The notes under the pieces were generated by a model. It saw only the letters and a program-made list of their open reading frames with translations. It did not search any database and was not told the DNA's origin. From assembly GCA_947627335.1 (NCBI GenBank), contig CANQVQ010000018.1, positions 1-21,538 on the forward strand: a stretch of 21,538 nucleotides of DNA. The letters are read 5' to 3'. Below are positions 1 to 7,294 of the stretch, in pieces. The DNA is from an uncultured Clostridia bacterium. Lineage in GTDB: Bacteria; Bacillota; Clostridia; Oscillospirales; CAG-382. Each line of letters opens with the position of its first letter. The stretch's first letter is position 1. The position numbers and the translations under genes were made by a program.

Positions 1-780
1 AACGGGATGTTCACGATGGGCGACGTGGCGAAGCGGTCCCTGACGACGCACGGCGAGGACAGCCTTTACAAGCTGTTCGGCGTCAATGCGGAGCTGCTGA
101 TCGACCACGCGTGGGGCTGGGAGCCCGTCACGATCGCCGACATCAAGGCGTACAAGCCGGAAAGCCGCAGTCTCAACTCCGGGCAGGTGCTTTCCACCCC
201 GTATTCCTTCGAGAAGGCGCGTATCGTCGCGAGGGAAATGACCGATGCGCTCGCGTATGAGCTGGTGGAGAAGCGGCTCGTCACCGATCAGGTGGTCCTG
301 ACGGTCGGCTATGACGTCGAAAACTTCCGGGATCCGCAGATCGCCGAAGCGTATCAAGGCGAAGTCGCTTCCGACCGATACGGGCGGGTCGTCCCGAAGC
401 AGGCGCACGGTTCGCAGCATTTGAAACAGCACACCTCCGCCGGTTCGCTGCTCGAAAAAGCCGTCGCGGAACTTTTTGACCGGGTGGTGGATCGGGAACT
501 TCTGGTCAGGCGGATCAATGTCTGCGTCGCGCATCTCGTCGCGGAAGACGAGGTCGGGGCGGAAGGCGGCGAGCAGCTCTCCCTGTTTGACGATTTCCAA
601 GCGCTCGAACGGGAAATGGTGAAGGAAAAGGCGGACCTTGAACGGGAGCGGAGCCGGCAGGACGCCGTTCTGGACATCCGCAAGCGGTACGGCAAAAACG
701 CGATCCTGCGCGGGATCAACTACGAGGAAGGCTCGACCGCTAAGGAACGAAACGGACAGATCGGCGGTCATAAGAAATAG
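1..780 (+). CDS. Y-family DNA polymerase, C-terminal part (gene cut by window edge)
   Basis: The frame is open from base 1, so the start codon and the catalytic palm lie outside the window. About 260 C-terminal residues are visible. They begin in the thumb (FTMGDVAKRSL, then LYKLFGVNAELLIDHAWGWEP) and continue through the little-finger domain, as in the UmuC/UvrX-like polymerases of Bacillota. A canonical sliding-clamp binding motif, QLSLF, lies about 65 residues from the end (residues 190-194 counted from the ATG at 7). The tail KYGKNAILRGINYEEG...QIGGHKK is also typical of this group. The expected role is error-prone translesion synthesis past DNA damage, with the clamp recruiting it to stalled forks. 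A YolD-like gene follows after 23 bases, a usual partnership. Catalytic acidic residues and any LexA box cannot be judged here. Confidence 0.9.
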   Translation, partial: NGMFTMGDVAKRSLTTHGEDSLYKLFGVNAELLIDHAWGWEPVTIADIKAYKPESRSLNSGQVLSTPYSFEKARIVAREMTDALAYELVEKRLVTDQVVLTVGYDVENFRDPQIAEAYQGEVASDRYGRVVPKQAHGSQHLKQHTSAGSLLEKAVAELFDRVVDRELLVRRINVCVAHLVAEDEVGAEGGEQLSLFDDFQALEREMVKEKADLERERSRQDAVLDIRKRYGKNAILRGINYEEGSTAKERNGQIGGHKK

Positions 781-803
781 TCCGCCGGGAAAGGACGCCG
801 AAA

Positions 804-1232
804 ATGAGGGATGAATACCGGGATATGCTCTATTTGCCGCATAAGCAGTCCGCGACAAGGGAACACATGAGCATCCACGACCGTGCGGCGCAGTTCGCCC
901 CGTTTGCGGCTCTGACCGGGTATGACAGCGCCATCGACGAAACCGCCCGCTTCACGGAGGACAGGATTCCGCGCAGCGAAACGGACGAGGAACTGCTCAA
1001 CGAGCGGGTCCGCTTCCTTTCCGAACGGATCGCGGAGCAGCCGGAGATCACCGTCACATACTTCCTTCCCGACGAACGGAAAGCCGGAGGCGCCTATGTC
1101 GCCTGCACGGGTCGCGTCAAGCGCATCGAACCGCTCCCGCAGCGTATCCTTTTCACGGACGGCAGGGAAGTCCCCCTGGAGGACATTCTGACGATCGAAA
1201 GCCCGCTTTTCCCGAAAAAGGAGCCGGACTGA
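804..1232 (+). CDS. YolD-like family protein
   Basis: A 142-residue protein carrying the hallmark YolD-like stretch MSIHDRAAQFAPFAALTGYD near residues 22-41. The C-terminal half resembles a small beta-rich domain (YVACTGRVKRIE, RILFTDGREVPLEDI). YolD-like proteins are found next to Y-family polymerases in Bacillota and are thought to act with them, much as UmuD does with UmuC, but their biochemistry is little known. The ATG at 804 follows a GGGAAAGGA ribosome site by about eight bases. It sits 23 bases after the polymerase stop codon, so the two genes are probably co-transcribed. The unit ends at the strong terminator at 1326-1363. Confidence 0.9.
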   Translation: MRDEYRDMLYLPHKQSATREHMSIHDRAAQFAPFAALTGYDSAIDETARFTEDRIPRSETDEELLNERVRFLSERIAEQPEITVTYFLPDERKAGGAYVACTGRVKRIEPLPQRILFTDGREVPLEDILTIESPLFPKKEPD

Positions 1233-1325
1233 CGCTCGCGGAAGCCCGAAAGGCGTCCCTGAAGTTTTTGTCGGCACACGCTCCTCCAAGCCGTCCAAAT
1301 CACGAAACAGAATTTCCTTCTATGG

Positions 1326-1363
1326 AAAAAAGAGGAACCGCACACCGGCAGTTCCTCTTTTTT
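1326..1363. terminator. Bidirectional rho-independent terminator between yolD-like and XRE genes
   Basis: A perfect 13-bp inverted repeat, AAAAAAGAGGAAC at 1326-1338 and GTTCCTCTTTTTT at 1351-1363, with a 12-base loop. It has a U-run on either strand. It lies between the convergent yolD-like (+) and XRE (-) genes and can end both transcripts. Confidence 0.9.
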
Positions 1364-1389
1364 GAAGCGTCTCGAATTTTTTTGCTGAA

Positions 1390-2463
1390 TCACGGATCGA
1401 CGTTGAGCTTCTTTGTCAATTGGATAAACCAATCCTTCTGTCTGTATGCATCGAAGCAGCTCCAATTCAGCTCCTCCCGAAGCGTTCTCACGATTTGCAG
1501 CTTGTCGGAAGGCGCGTCGGCTATTTTCCAACCGCATAGCAACGGGTGCGTGAGGGTATGCGCTTTTACGCCGATCGACTTTACCGCACACGCAGCCGCA
1601 CGGGTGAGATGCTTTCTCACGATCGATTCGTCGTTGCCAAGCGATACTTCCTCTTCCGCAATGCAGCGGTGAAGCGTGCAAAGATGATTCAGGGATTCAT
1701 ATCCCATATCGTCGTTTGGGTATGCCGCTTCCAACAGCCCGACGACTGCCTTGTTGACTTTGTAAACGGAATCGTCGCCGTAACGGTTTACATGGCACAT
1801 ATTGAGCCGTGCCGCCATATGGAAAAGCATATCCAAATACCAATGGTTGACGAAGCAAAATGTTTCGGTAAGCCAATCCTCTTCATCGTGTATCAGCATA
1901 AACAGCATTTCCTGACAATGATTTATTTGAAACGCTTTTCTCGCCCAGTCGTTTGCTTTTTGCTCATTTCCGTTTGCGGAATAGGTTTGCGCCACTTCCA
2001 TGACGGCTTGCCCTCGGTAATAACTGCCGTCTTTGTCGTTTGCGGCGGAATTGTATATTTCCGTGCCAAGTTCAATAATTTCGTTTTGATATTTTATTTT
2101 ATCCGTATCGAAATAGATTGACATGAGCATTTCCTTGACACGAATGTCGTTTGGCATTCTTTTGTACGCTTCCAGCCAAAGGGGAATGACTTCCGCACGC
2201 TTGCCGTCTCGAAATAACCTTTCCGCTTTCAGACTGCATTCCTCGAAATATTTGTCCGCTTGGATTTGCTCGACCTGCAGCAATTCATCGACCGTTATTC
2301 CAAAATACCGTGCGATAGCAGGCAAGAGCGAAATATCCGGGGAAGTGACGCCATTCTCCCATTTGCTCACGGCTTGATACGAAACGCCGAGATATTCCGC
2401 AATTTTTTCCTGGGAGACATTCTTCGCTTTTCGTAATGCTTTCAACTTATCTGCAAGATTCAT
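1390..2463 (-). CDS. XRE-family transcriptional regulator with TPR-like C-terminal domain
   Basis: A 357-residue protein. Residues 7-62 form a Cro/CI-type helix-turn-helix (NVSQEKIAEYLGVSYQAVSKWENG, then SPDISLLPAIARYFGITVDELL). The rest is helical, with TPR-like stretches such as AERLFRDGKRAEVIPLWLEAY and AQTYSANGNEQKANDWARKAF. This architecture occurs in stand-alone XRE regulators of Bacillota, some of which bind peptides through the repeats; a ligand here is not evident. I chose the ATG at 2463 because AAAGGA lies nine bases upstream and the helix-turn-helix starts directly after it; the in-frame start further upstream would add 34 residues of low-complexity leader and overlap the promoter. 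The gene is more AT-rich than the lysS-to-ABC region. Its target is unknown; the neighbouring phospholipase-like gene is one candidate. Confidence 0.85.
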   Translation of the reverse strand: MNLADKLKALRKAKNVSQEKIAEYLGVSYQAVSKWENGVTSPDISLLPAIARYFGITVDELLQVEQIQADKYFEECSLKAERLFRDGKRAEVIPLWLEAYKRMPNDIRVKEMLMSIYFDTDKIKYQNEIIELGTEIYNSAANDKDGSYYRGQAVMEVAQTYSANGNEQKANDWARKAFQINHCQEMLFMLIHDEEDWLTETFCFVNHWYLDMLFHMAARLNMCHVNRYGDDSVYKVNKAVVGLLEAAYPNDDMGYESLNHLCTLHRCIAEEEVSLGNDESIVRKHLTRAAACAVKSIGVKAHTLTHPLLCGWKIADAPSDKLQIVRTLREELNWSCFDAYRQKDWFIQLTKKLNVDP

Positions 2464-2502
2464 AGAGGTTGTTCCTTTCTGTTTTATTGTAGCTACGCTT
2501 TT

Positions 2503-2530
2503 ATTATAGCACATGAACGATAAGAAGCAA
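2503..2530 (-). promoter_or_regulatory. Sigma-A type promoter of the XRE gene
   Basis: On the - strand, TTGCTT (2525-2530) and TATAAT (2503-2508) are separated by 16 bases. A TG dinucleotide one base before the -10 box gives an extended -10 element. The predicted start near 2496 leaves a leader of about 33 bases. Confidence 0.75.
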
Positions 2531-2637
2531 TAACCCGTATTTCGATATGCAGGCGAGAAACGCAACTGAATTTATATGTCAAACGGAAAAAGGGGAGGGG
2601 CGACGAGGCTTGCATTTTTTCCGCCGGAACGCAAAAA

Positions 2638-2664
2638 CCCCGTGAGAACTGCTTTCTCACGGGG
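2638..2664 (-). terminator. Rho-independent terminator of the phospholipase-like gene
   Basis: CCCCGTGAGAA (2638-2648) and TTCTCACGGGG (2654-2664) form a perfect 11-bp stem with a five-base loop. Read on the - strand it is followed directly by TTTTTGCG. It lies 18 bases after the stop codon of the phospholipase-like gene and insulates it from the XRE promoter. Confidence 0.88.
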
Positions 2665-3450
2665 GACGGATACACGGGAATTTACCTTCTTTGCCATGCC
2701 AGCGCTCTCTCGTCTAAGAAATCCAAATCATGAAACAGCGAATGGATCTCCTGCATACACTTTTCGCAGGCATATGCAATGAATTCGTCCGCCATTTCCT
2801 TTGTAAAGAAGAACGTTGTACCTGTCCAATGGCTTTGAAAGTCGGCTTTCATCTCGGTCAGGAATGCATGAATCGAAAAACGTCCTAATTGATTCAGGGG
2901 TTCCTCGTCGAACGAAACAGGAACCGTAATGGTATTCGAGAGTGCATATTTATGAATCACATATTGATTCAGCAGTGCGTAGTCATTATGTAATCTTTCA
3001 ATATTTCCCGGTGGCAATGGATCCCAGTGGTAGCGATCATACACAAAATTTCTGAAATACAGGTCTTGTATCAAATGAAGATAGTAGCCAAGGTATAGGT
3101 CGTCCTCAAGCATTTTGGAAAGGAAAGCGGAACGAAAACCTGTCAAATCATACGTTTTTTTCGTTCCGTCGCAGACACTGATTTTCAAATGGCTGTTCCC
3201 GCTTGTCGCGGCATCGGGCAAAATGGAGCCGAGACGCAATCGGTTTTTATCTTTGTATTCATATTTTTTGGATATGAAATCTGTTATTGCCAGATGAATG
3301 ATCCTGGAAGCCATTCCCATTTTCTCCCTTGCGAATACCAATTTGAACGTCTGCTTTTCCCAAAAATGGACGACCCCGAAAGGGAATCGCCCATTCACCC
3401 GTTTGAAAGGATTTCCCGCCTCACGGGGTTTTCGGATACACGGAAATTAC
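2656..3450 (+). repeat. Imperfect direct repeat bracketing the phospholipase-like gene
   Basis: The segment at 2656-2685 and the segment at 3420-3450 share CTCACGGGG, then CGGATACACGG, then an AA...TTAC end, in the same orientation with small gaps. The left copy overlaps the 3' end and terminator stem of the phospholipase-like gene. The right copy lies just beyond the stop codon of the zinc-ribbon gene. The coordinates given span both copies. Confidence 0.55.
2682..3314 (-). CDS. Zinc-dependent phospholipase C-like protein (putative hydrolase)
   Basis: A 210-residue, mostly helical protein without a signal peptide. Candidate metal ligands are spaced as in the zinc-dependent phospholipase C/S1-P1 fold: H7 in MASRIIHLAI, D34 in GSILPDAA, H42 in NSHLK, and an HxxxD pair in YLGYYLHLIQD (H80, D84). 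The assignment rests on this pattern and on resemblance to uncharacterised bacterial proteins annotated in that family; the substrate is unknown and the protein is probably cytoplasmic. The ATG at 3314 is preferred because AGGGAG lies nine bases upstream; the ATG at 3320 is too close to it. A terminator follows the gene, and an imperfect direct repeat flanks it (2656-2685 and 3420-3450), which could mean mobility. Confidence 0.6.
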   Translation of the reverse strand: MASRIIHLAITDFISKKYEYKDKNRLRLGSILPDAATSGNSHLKISVCDGTKKTYDLTGFRSAFLSKMLEDDLYLGYYLHLIQDLYFRNFVYDRYHWDPLPPGNIERLHNDYALLNQYVIHKYALSNTITVPVSFDEEPLNQLGRFSIHAFLTEMKADFQSHWTGTTFFFTKEMADEFIAYACEKCMQEIHSLFHDLDFLDERALAWQRR

Positions 3451-3460
3451 AAGTTCGGGA

Positions 3461-3649
3461 TCATTTTACCAGTTTTTCGAGTTTTTCATCGTCGACATAA
3501 ATGGAGACCTCGCCGCACTTCGGGCATACTGCCACTTTGGGATAAACGGCTTTGCCGGTCAAGCCCTTCTTGCGGATCACGTTGCCGATGCCGCCGGTGA
3601 ACGTGAAGCCTTCCTCCATTTCCTCTCCGCAGCGAATACACGTTCTCAT
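3461..3649 (-). CDS. Small zinc-ribbon protein
   Basis: A 62-residue protein with two CxxC knuckles, C4/C7 (CIRCGEEM) and C42/C45 (CPKCGEVS), expected to bind one zinc ion. Between them is a Gly/Lys-rich hairpin (TGGIGNVIRKKGLTGK). Similar small two-knuckle proteins are common and uncharacterised in Bacillota and are sometimes annotated as nucleic-acid-binding. AGGAG lies nine bases upstream of the ATG at 3649. The function is unknown. It sits between the GNAT gene (upstream on this strand, 61 bases away) and the phospholipase-like gene (146 bases downstream), so a short shared transcript with the GNAT gene is possible. Confidence 0.75.
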   Translation of the reverse strand: MRTCIRCGEEMEEGFTFTGGIGNVIRKKGLTGKAVYPKVAVCPKCGEVSIYVDDEKLEKLVK

Positions 3650-3710
3650 TTTTGGTATCTCCTATTGGTCGTTTTATGAAAATCTGCGTTTTTCCGGCGT
3701 AAAATGCGAA

Positions 3711-4442
3711 TTATGCTTCCAGAATATAGGCTCTCCCATATTCTTTGTATCCGATCGACTTTGCAAGTTCAAAAGAGGCAAGATTTCCTACATTGCACTC
3801 CCATTGCGGGCAAATGCCGTTTTGGAGCAACCGATGCGTTGCCAGTGCGGCGGTGCGCTTTCCGTATCCTTTTCGGCGTTCTCCTTCCAAAGTCATGATC
3901 CCGGTATGCTGAATCCGGTCTCCCATGTAGGGCATATCCGGCGCATCGCAAACCGAAACCAGCCGTCCGTCCTGAAAATACCCGGTCAGAAAGCCTTCCT
4001 TTTCCGAAAAATAATCCGACAGCCAACCGTCAGGATCAGCGTTTTTGTGCGTTTCCCGGAAAAAGGATTCAAAAAGGGGGTAATCCTTCTGTTCCAGCAC
4101 TTTTGCGTCCCCGTACTGCGTCACCGTCTCTTCTTGAAAAATGAGCAAACGCATTTTTTTGAGACGGTATTTCCCCTCGACCGCCGCAAGGATCCCGTCA
4201 GGGTCGTTCTGCTTCAGCGTGTCGACAAAATCTTCAAGTGCGGGGGAATAGGCAACTACGCACAAATCCTCTTTCTGCAAAATATAAAGTGCGTACTTAC
4301 AGCCGTACCCCTTTAAGAGTTTGTCCCTTTCCGCCGAGCAGACAAAATAGGTCCCGTGTTCTAATTTGGAAAGATCGGCGCAACAAAGTCGGGAATAGTA
4401 CTGCGTGGTAATATTGGAAATTTCTGCTCTTGTCAAAGCCAT
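3711..4442 (-). CDS. GNAT family N-acetyltransferase (two-domain)
   Basis: A 243-residue protein. Its C-terminal half has the acetyl-CoA-binding motif A of the GNAT fold (ERRKGYGKRTAALATHRLL, with the R190-K-G-Y-G-K195 pyrophosphate loop) followed by the usual WECNVGNLASFELAKSIGYKEYG segment. The first ~105 residues form a separate domain of no recognised function, as in GNAT_acetyltran-like proteins. The substrate cannot be predicted. I chose the ATG at 4442 because AAAAGGA lies nine bases upstream; in-frame ATGs at 4472 and 4514 lack a ribosome site. The gene belongs to the AT-richer block. Confidence 0.82.
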   Translation of the reverse strand: MALTRAEISNITTQYYSRLCCADLSKLEHGTYFVCSAERDKLLKGYGCKYALYILQKEDLCVVAYSPALEDFVDTLKQNDPDGILAAVEGKYRLKKMRLLIFQEETVTQYGDAKVLEQKDYPLFESFFRETHKNADPDGWLSDYFSEKEGFLTGYFQDGRLVSVCDAPDMPYMGDRIQHTGIMTLEGERRKGYGKRTAALATHRLLQNGICPQWECNVGNLASFELAKSIGYKEYGRAYILEA

Positions 4443-4543
4443 AATCGTATCCTTTTCATTTAACGGTTTCATCGTCGGAAAATATAGCAAGTTCAATTTT
4501 TCCTTTAATATCAATGCTTTCTCGCTTCTTCTATCTCTAAAAT

Positions 4544-4563
4544 ATACGAATTTATACGAATTT
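4544..4563. repeat. Perfect tandem 10-bp repeat upstream of the GNAT gene
   Basis: ATACGAATTT occurs twice in direct succession (4544-4553 and 4554-4563), about 100 bases upstream of the GNAT start codon. A spacing of one helical turn fits a regulator binding site, but no regulator is identified. Confidence 0.5.
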
Positions 4564-4627
4564 CTGGAGGATTGTTTTTATTTTCGTTTAGCGTCCAACC
4601 CGCTACAAAAGCAAAACAGAATCAATC

Positions 4628-4652
4628 CTGCCGAATTTTGGGCAGTTTTTTT
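4628..4652 (+). terminator. Possible + strand terminator with no matching + strand gene
   Basis: CTGCC (4628-4632) and GGCAG (4641-4645) form a 5-bp stem with an eight-base loop, followed by seven T residues. Both flanking genes are on the - strand, so it would end a + strand or antisense transcript, or may be a remnant. The rest of the gene-free stretch 4443-4735 is AT-rich and shows no ORF I can support. Confidence 0.4.
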
Positions 4653-4735
4653 CCGTTAGTTATCTGCTGTTTTAAGAGCCAAAAAAGGCATTTCAAAACC
4701 GACGCTTAACTGTTATCAGCCAGAAAAAGGAGGAT

Positions 4736-5155
4736 TTAACTCTCAAATGCGAACAGATTTCCAAGCGAGATAGTAAAGCCTAACGACTGATACATTTTGA
4801 TGTCGCAATCCGCGCATCCAACTGTGAGAGAACCCACGCCGCTTTCTTGATAAGCAAATCTGACCAACTGCCTTGCGATTCCTTTGTGCCGATATTCGGG
4901 AACAATGTAGAAATCTTCAAACACGCCCCCTGTTTGGTAGTTAAATGTGGAATAGGTTGGTGTGATGGAGCAGCAGGCAATCAATCTACCCTCGTCAGCA
5001 CACCCGTAAAAGAGAATCTGCCCCTTTTTAATAGCCTCAGAGAGGCTGGCAAAGTTCTTATCCGTAGGTGTTTCTTCCCCAATCTCCTGCTTATAACTGA
5101 TATGAAGCGCTTTAAGTCCGTCCATACTGTCATTGGTTATACGAATATATTCCAT
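4736..5155 (-). CDS. GNAT family N-acetyltransferase
   Basis: A 139-residue single-domain GNAT protein. Motif A is PEYRHKGIARQLVRFAYQ (acetyl-CoA loop residues 89-94), preceded by the strand EDFYIVPEY and followed by CADCDIKMYQSLGF, where the tyrosine before the LGF turn is the usual general-acid position. The substrate is unknown. The gene directly follows lysS: a GTG at 5167 would overlap the lysS stop codon, whereas the ATG at 5155 lies eight bases after it and gives the typical MEYIRIT start, so I prefer the latter. Its base composition is more AT-rich than lysS, which suggests later capture into the greA-lysS unit. Confidence 0.85.
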   Translation of the reverse strand: MEYIRITNDSMDGLKALHISYKQEIGEETPTDKNFASLSEAIKKGQILFYGCADEGRLIACCSITPTYSTFNYQTGGVFEDFYIVPEYRHKGIARQLVRFAYQESGVGSLTVGCADCDIKMYQSLGFTISLGNLFAFES

Positions 5156-5163
5156 TTGCTTTC

Positions 5164-6672
5164 TCACTTATCAAGACTTTTCATCGTCGGGAACAGCAAA
5201 ACGTCACGGATGGATGCGCTGTCGGTCAGGAGCATGACGAGGCGGTCGATGCCGAAACCGAGACCGCCGGTCGGCGCAAGACCGTACTCCAGCGCATTGA
5301 TATAGTCGTCGTCCACCCGAGCGGTCGTGTTCGGGTCCTCCGCACGCTTCGCCGCGACCTGTTTCTCGAACCGTTCCTTCTGGTCGAGCGGGTCGTTCAG
5401 CTCCGAAAAGGCGTTGCCGAACTCCGTCGCGTTGATGAAGTACTCGAACCGCTCCGTGAACGCGGGGTCGTCCGGCTTGCGCTTCGCGAGCGGACTGTTT
5501 TCGACCGGATAATCGTAGATAATGGTCGGCTGGACCAGATGCTCCTCGACGTACGCGTCAAAGAACGCGGCAAGGACCGTCCCCTTGGTCGCGTTCGCGG
5601 GGACTTCGACCTGCTTCTCCTTCGCGCAGGCACGGGCGTCCTCGTCCGTCTGCCATGCGTCGTAGTCCACGCCGGCGTACTTCCGCACGGCCTCCATGGT
5701 CAGCTTTTCCCAATGCCCCATGTCGATCTGCGTGCCCTGATAGGTGATGACCTTGCTCCCGCAAATTTTCTCCGCAAGCATCGTATTCAGCTCGACGACC
5801 AGGTCCATCATGCCCTTGTAATCGGTGTACGCCTGATAAAGCTCGATCGTCGTGAATTCCGGGTTGTGCTTGGGGTCCATCCCCTCGTTGCGGAAGATGC
5901 GTCCGACCTCGTACACCTTATCGAATCCACCGACGATAAGCCGCTTGAGGTATAGCTCGGTTTCGATACGCAGGAACATATCCATATCCAGCGTGTTGTG
6001 GTGGGTCTTGAACGGGCGGGCGGCTGCGCCGATCTCGAACGGGGTCAGCACTGGGGTGTCCACCTCCAAAAAGCCCTTCCCGTCGAGGTACGCCCGGATC
6101 TCCCGCAGGATCGCACTGCGCTTGACGAAGGTTTCCTTGACCTCCGGGTTGACGATCAGATCGACGTACCGCTGGCGGTAGCGCAGATCGGTATCCCGAA
6201 GCCCGTGGAACTTCTCCGGGAGCGGCAGGAGCGACTTCGCAAGCAGGCAGATGGATTGGGCGTGGATGCTGATCTCCCCGGTGCGGGTCTTAAAGACGAA
6301 CCCGCTCAGACCGATGATGTCGCCGATGTCGAATTTCTTGAATTCCTTGTAGGCGTCCTCGCCGACGTCGTTAATGCGAACGTACGCCTGAATGTTGCCG
6401 GTCGCGTCGAGCAGGTGCAGGAACGCTGCCTTGCCCATGTCCCGGCGGCTCATGATACGCCCCGCGACGGAGACGGTTTGGTTCTCCCAGGTTTCGTAAT
6501 CGCCGAGGACCTCCGACGCGTATGCGGTCACGTCGAACTTCGTGACGGTGAACGGGTCCTTTCCCGCGTCCTTCAGCTCGGCGAGCTTCTGGCGGCGGAC
6601 CCGACGGATGTCCGAAAGGCTTTCCTCGCCTGCGTTCTCGGCGGGGGCGGGAATGTTGTTTTTCTCTTCCAT
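5164..6672 (-). CDS. lysS: Lysyl-tRNA synthetase, class II
   Basis: A 502-residue enzyme that charges tRNA-Lys with lysine in the cytoplasm. Residues ~65-145 form the OB-fold anticodon-binding domain (VSVAGRIMSRRDMGKAAFLHL). The catalytic domain follows with class II motif 2 at 260-278 (FRNEGMDPKHNPEFTTIELY) and motif 3 at 471-492 (LGFGIDRLVMLLTDSASIRD, then VLLFP). The lysine-pocket segment FINATEFGNAFSELND is close to family consensus. Length and domain order are normal. The ATG at 6672 has AAAGGAAA about 12 bases upstream. It lies 18 bases after greA, an arrangement common in bacteria, and a GNAT gene follows immediately. Confidence 0.97.
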   Translation of the reverse strand: MEEKNNIPAPAENAGEESLSDIRRVRRQKLAELKDAGKDPFTVTKFDVTAYASEVLGDYETWENQTVSVAGRIMSRRDMGKAAFLHLLDATGNIQAYVRINDVGEDAYKEFKKFDIGDIIGLSGFVFKTRTGEISIHAQSICLLAKSLLPLPEKFHGLRDTDLRYRQRYVDLIVNPEVKETFVKRSAILREIRAYLDGKGFLEVDTPVLTPFEIGAAARPFKTHHNTLDMDMFLRIETELYLKRLIVGGFDKVYEVGRIFRNEGMDPKHNPEFTTIELYQAYTDYKGMMDLVVELNTMLAEKICGSKVITYQGTQIDMGHWEKLTMEAVRKYAGVDYDAWQTDEDARACAKEKQVEVPANATKGTVLAAFFDAYVEEHLVQPTIIYDYPVENSPLAKRKPDDPAFTERFEYFINATEFGNAFSELNDPLDQKERFEKQVAAKRAEDPNTTARVDDDYINALEYGLAPTGGLGFGIDRLVMLLTDSASIRDVLLFPTMKSLDK

Positions 6673-6690
6673 TTGCGTTCGCGTTTCCTT

Positions 6691-7164
6691 TTATTTTGAA
6701 ATACTGGTGATCGTGTACTTGCGCGTTCCGCTCGGCGCTTCGACGGTGATGGAATCCCCCTGCCGCTGTCCGAGCAGCGCACGTCCGAGCGGGCAGTCGT
6801 CGCTGATACGCCCTTCGAGCGGGTCGGCTTCGGCGGTCGAAACGATCCGATAGGTGGATTCGGTGTCGTCGTCGATGCAGTGGATCACGACGGTGTTGCC
6901 GACGCTGACCTTGTCCATGCCGATGTCCGCGTCGTCCATAACGACGGCGTTTTCGAGGGTTTCCTCGAGCATGGCGATACGGGTCTCGATCTCCGCCTGC
7001 TCGTTTTTCGCCTCGTCGTATTCGCTGTTTTCTGAAAGGTCGCCGTAGGCGCGTGCCTTCTGAATGGCTTGCGCGACCTCCTTGCGCTTGACGGTCTTGA
7101 GGTGTTCCAGGTCGTTTTGCAGTTTGAGGAACCCGTCGCGGGAAACGATGATTTGCTTTGCCAT
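6691..7164 (-). CDS. greA: Transcription elongation factor GreA
   Basis: A 157-residue protein of normal GreA length. The N-terminal coiled coil carries the loop ARAYGDLSENSEYDEAKNEQ with the tip acidic residues D42 and E45, which stimulate RNA cleavage by backtracked RNA polymerase. The C-terminal FKBP-like domain ends DCPLGRALLGQRQGDSITVE. The ATG at 7164 is supported by AAAGGGAG ten bases upstream. greA precedes lysS by 18 bases. The 130 bases upstream contain no strong promoter that I can recognise, so transcription may come partly from the S41 protease gene. Confidence 0.97.
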   Translation of the reverse strand: MAKQIIVSRDGFLKLQNDLEHLKTVKRKEVAQAIQKARAYGDLSENSEYDEAKNEQAEIETRIAMLEETLENAVVMDDADIGMDKVSVGNTVVIHCIDDDTESTYRIVSTAEADPLEGRISDDCPLGRALLGQRQGDSITVEAPSGTRKYTITSISK

Positions 7165-7246
7165 GATAAAAGAACTCCCTTTGCTCAAAATTTGTCGTAG
7201 ATGGGTGAAAAAACTTAAAAAAACGTCTATGCAACACGCAAAGCAA

Positions 7247-7280
7247 GGGCGAAGCTGTGAAAAACTTTCCCTTGCCGTGC
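7247..7280. other. Inverted repeat between the S41 protease gene and greA
   Basis: GCAAGGG and CCCTTGC form a 7-bp stem with a loop of about 19 bases, just after the S41 protease stop codon. Read leftwards (the gene direction) it is followed only by TTTGCG, so it is a weak terminator or attenuator at best; on the + strand a T-run follows after seven bases. It may partly separate the division genes from greA-lysS. Confidence 0.3.
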
Positions 7281-7294
7281 GGTTTTTTCGGTTT

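Noticed and set aside
1..1232. Translesion polymerase and YolD-like pair as part of a prophage or mobile element
   Set aside because: Such pairs do occur on mobile elements, but no integrase, recombinase, phage structural gene or attachment site is visible in the window.
1546..2121. A 191-codon + strand frame opposite the XRE gene
   Set aside because: The - strand frame has a clear helix-turn-helix, promoter and ribosome site; the + frame has none of these.
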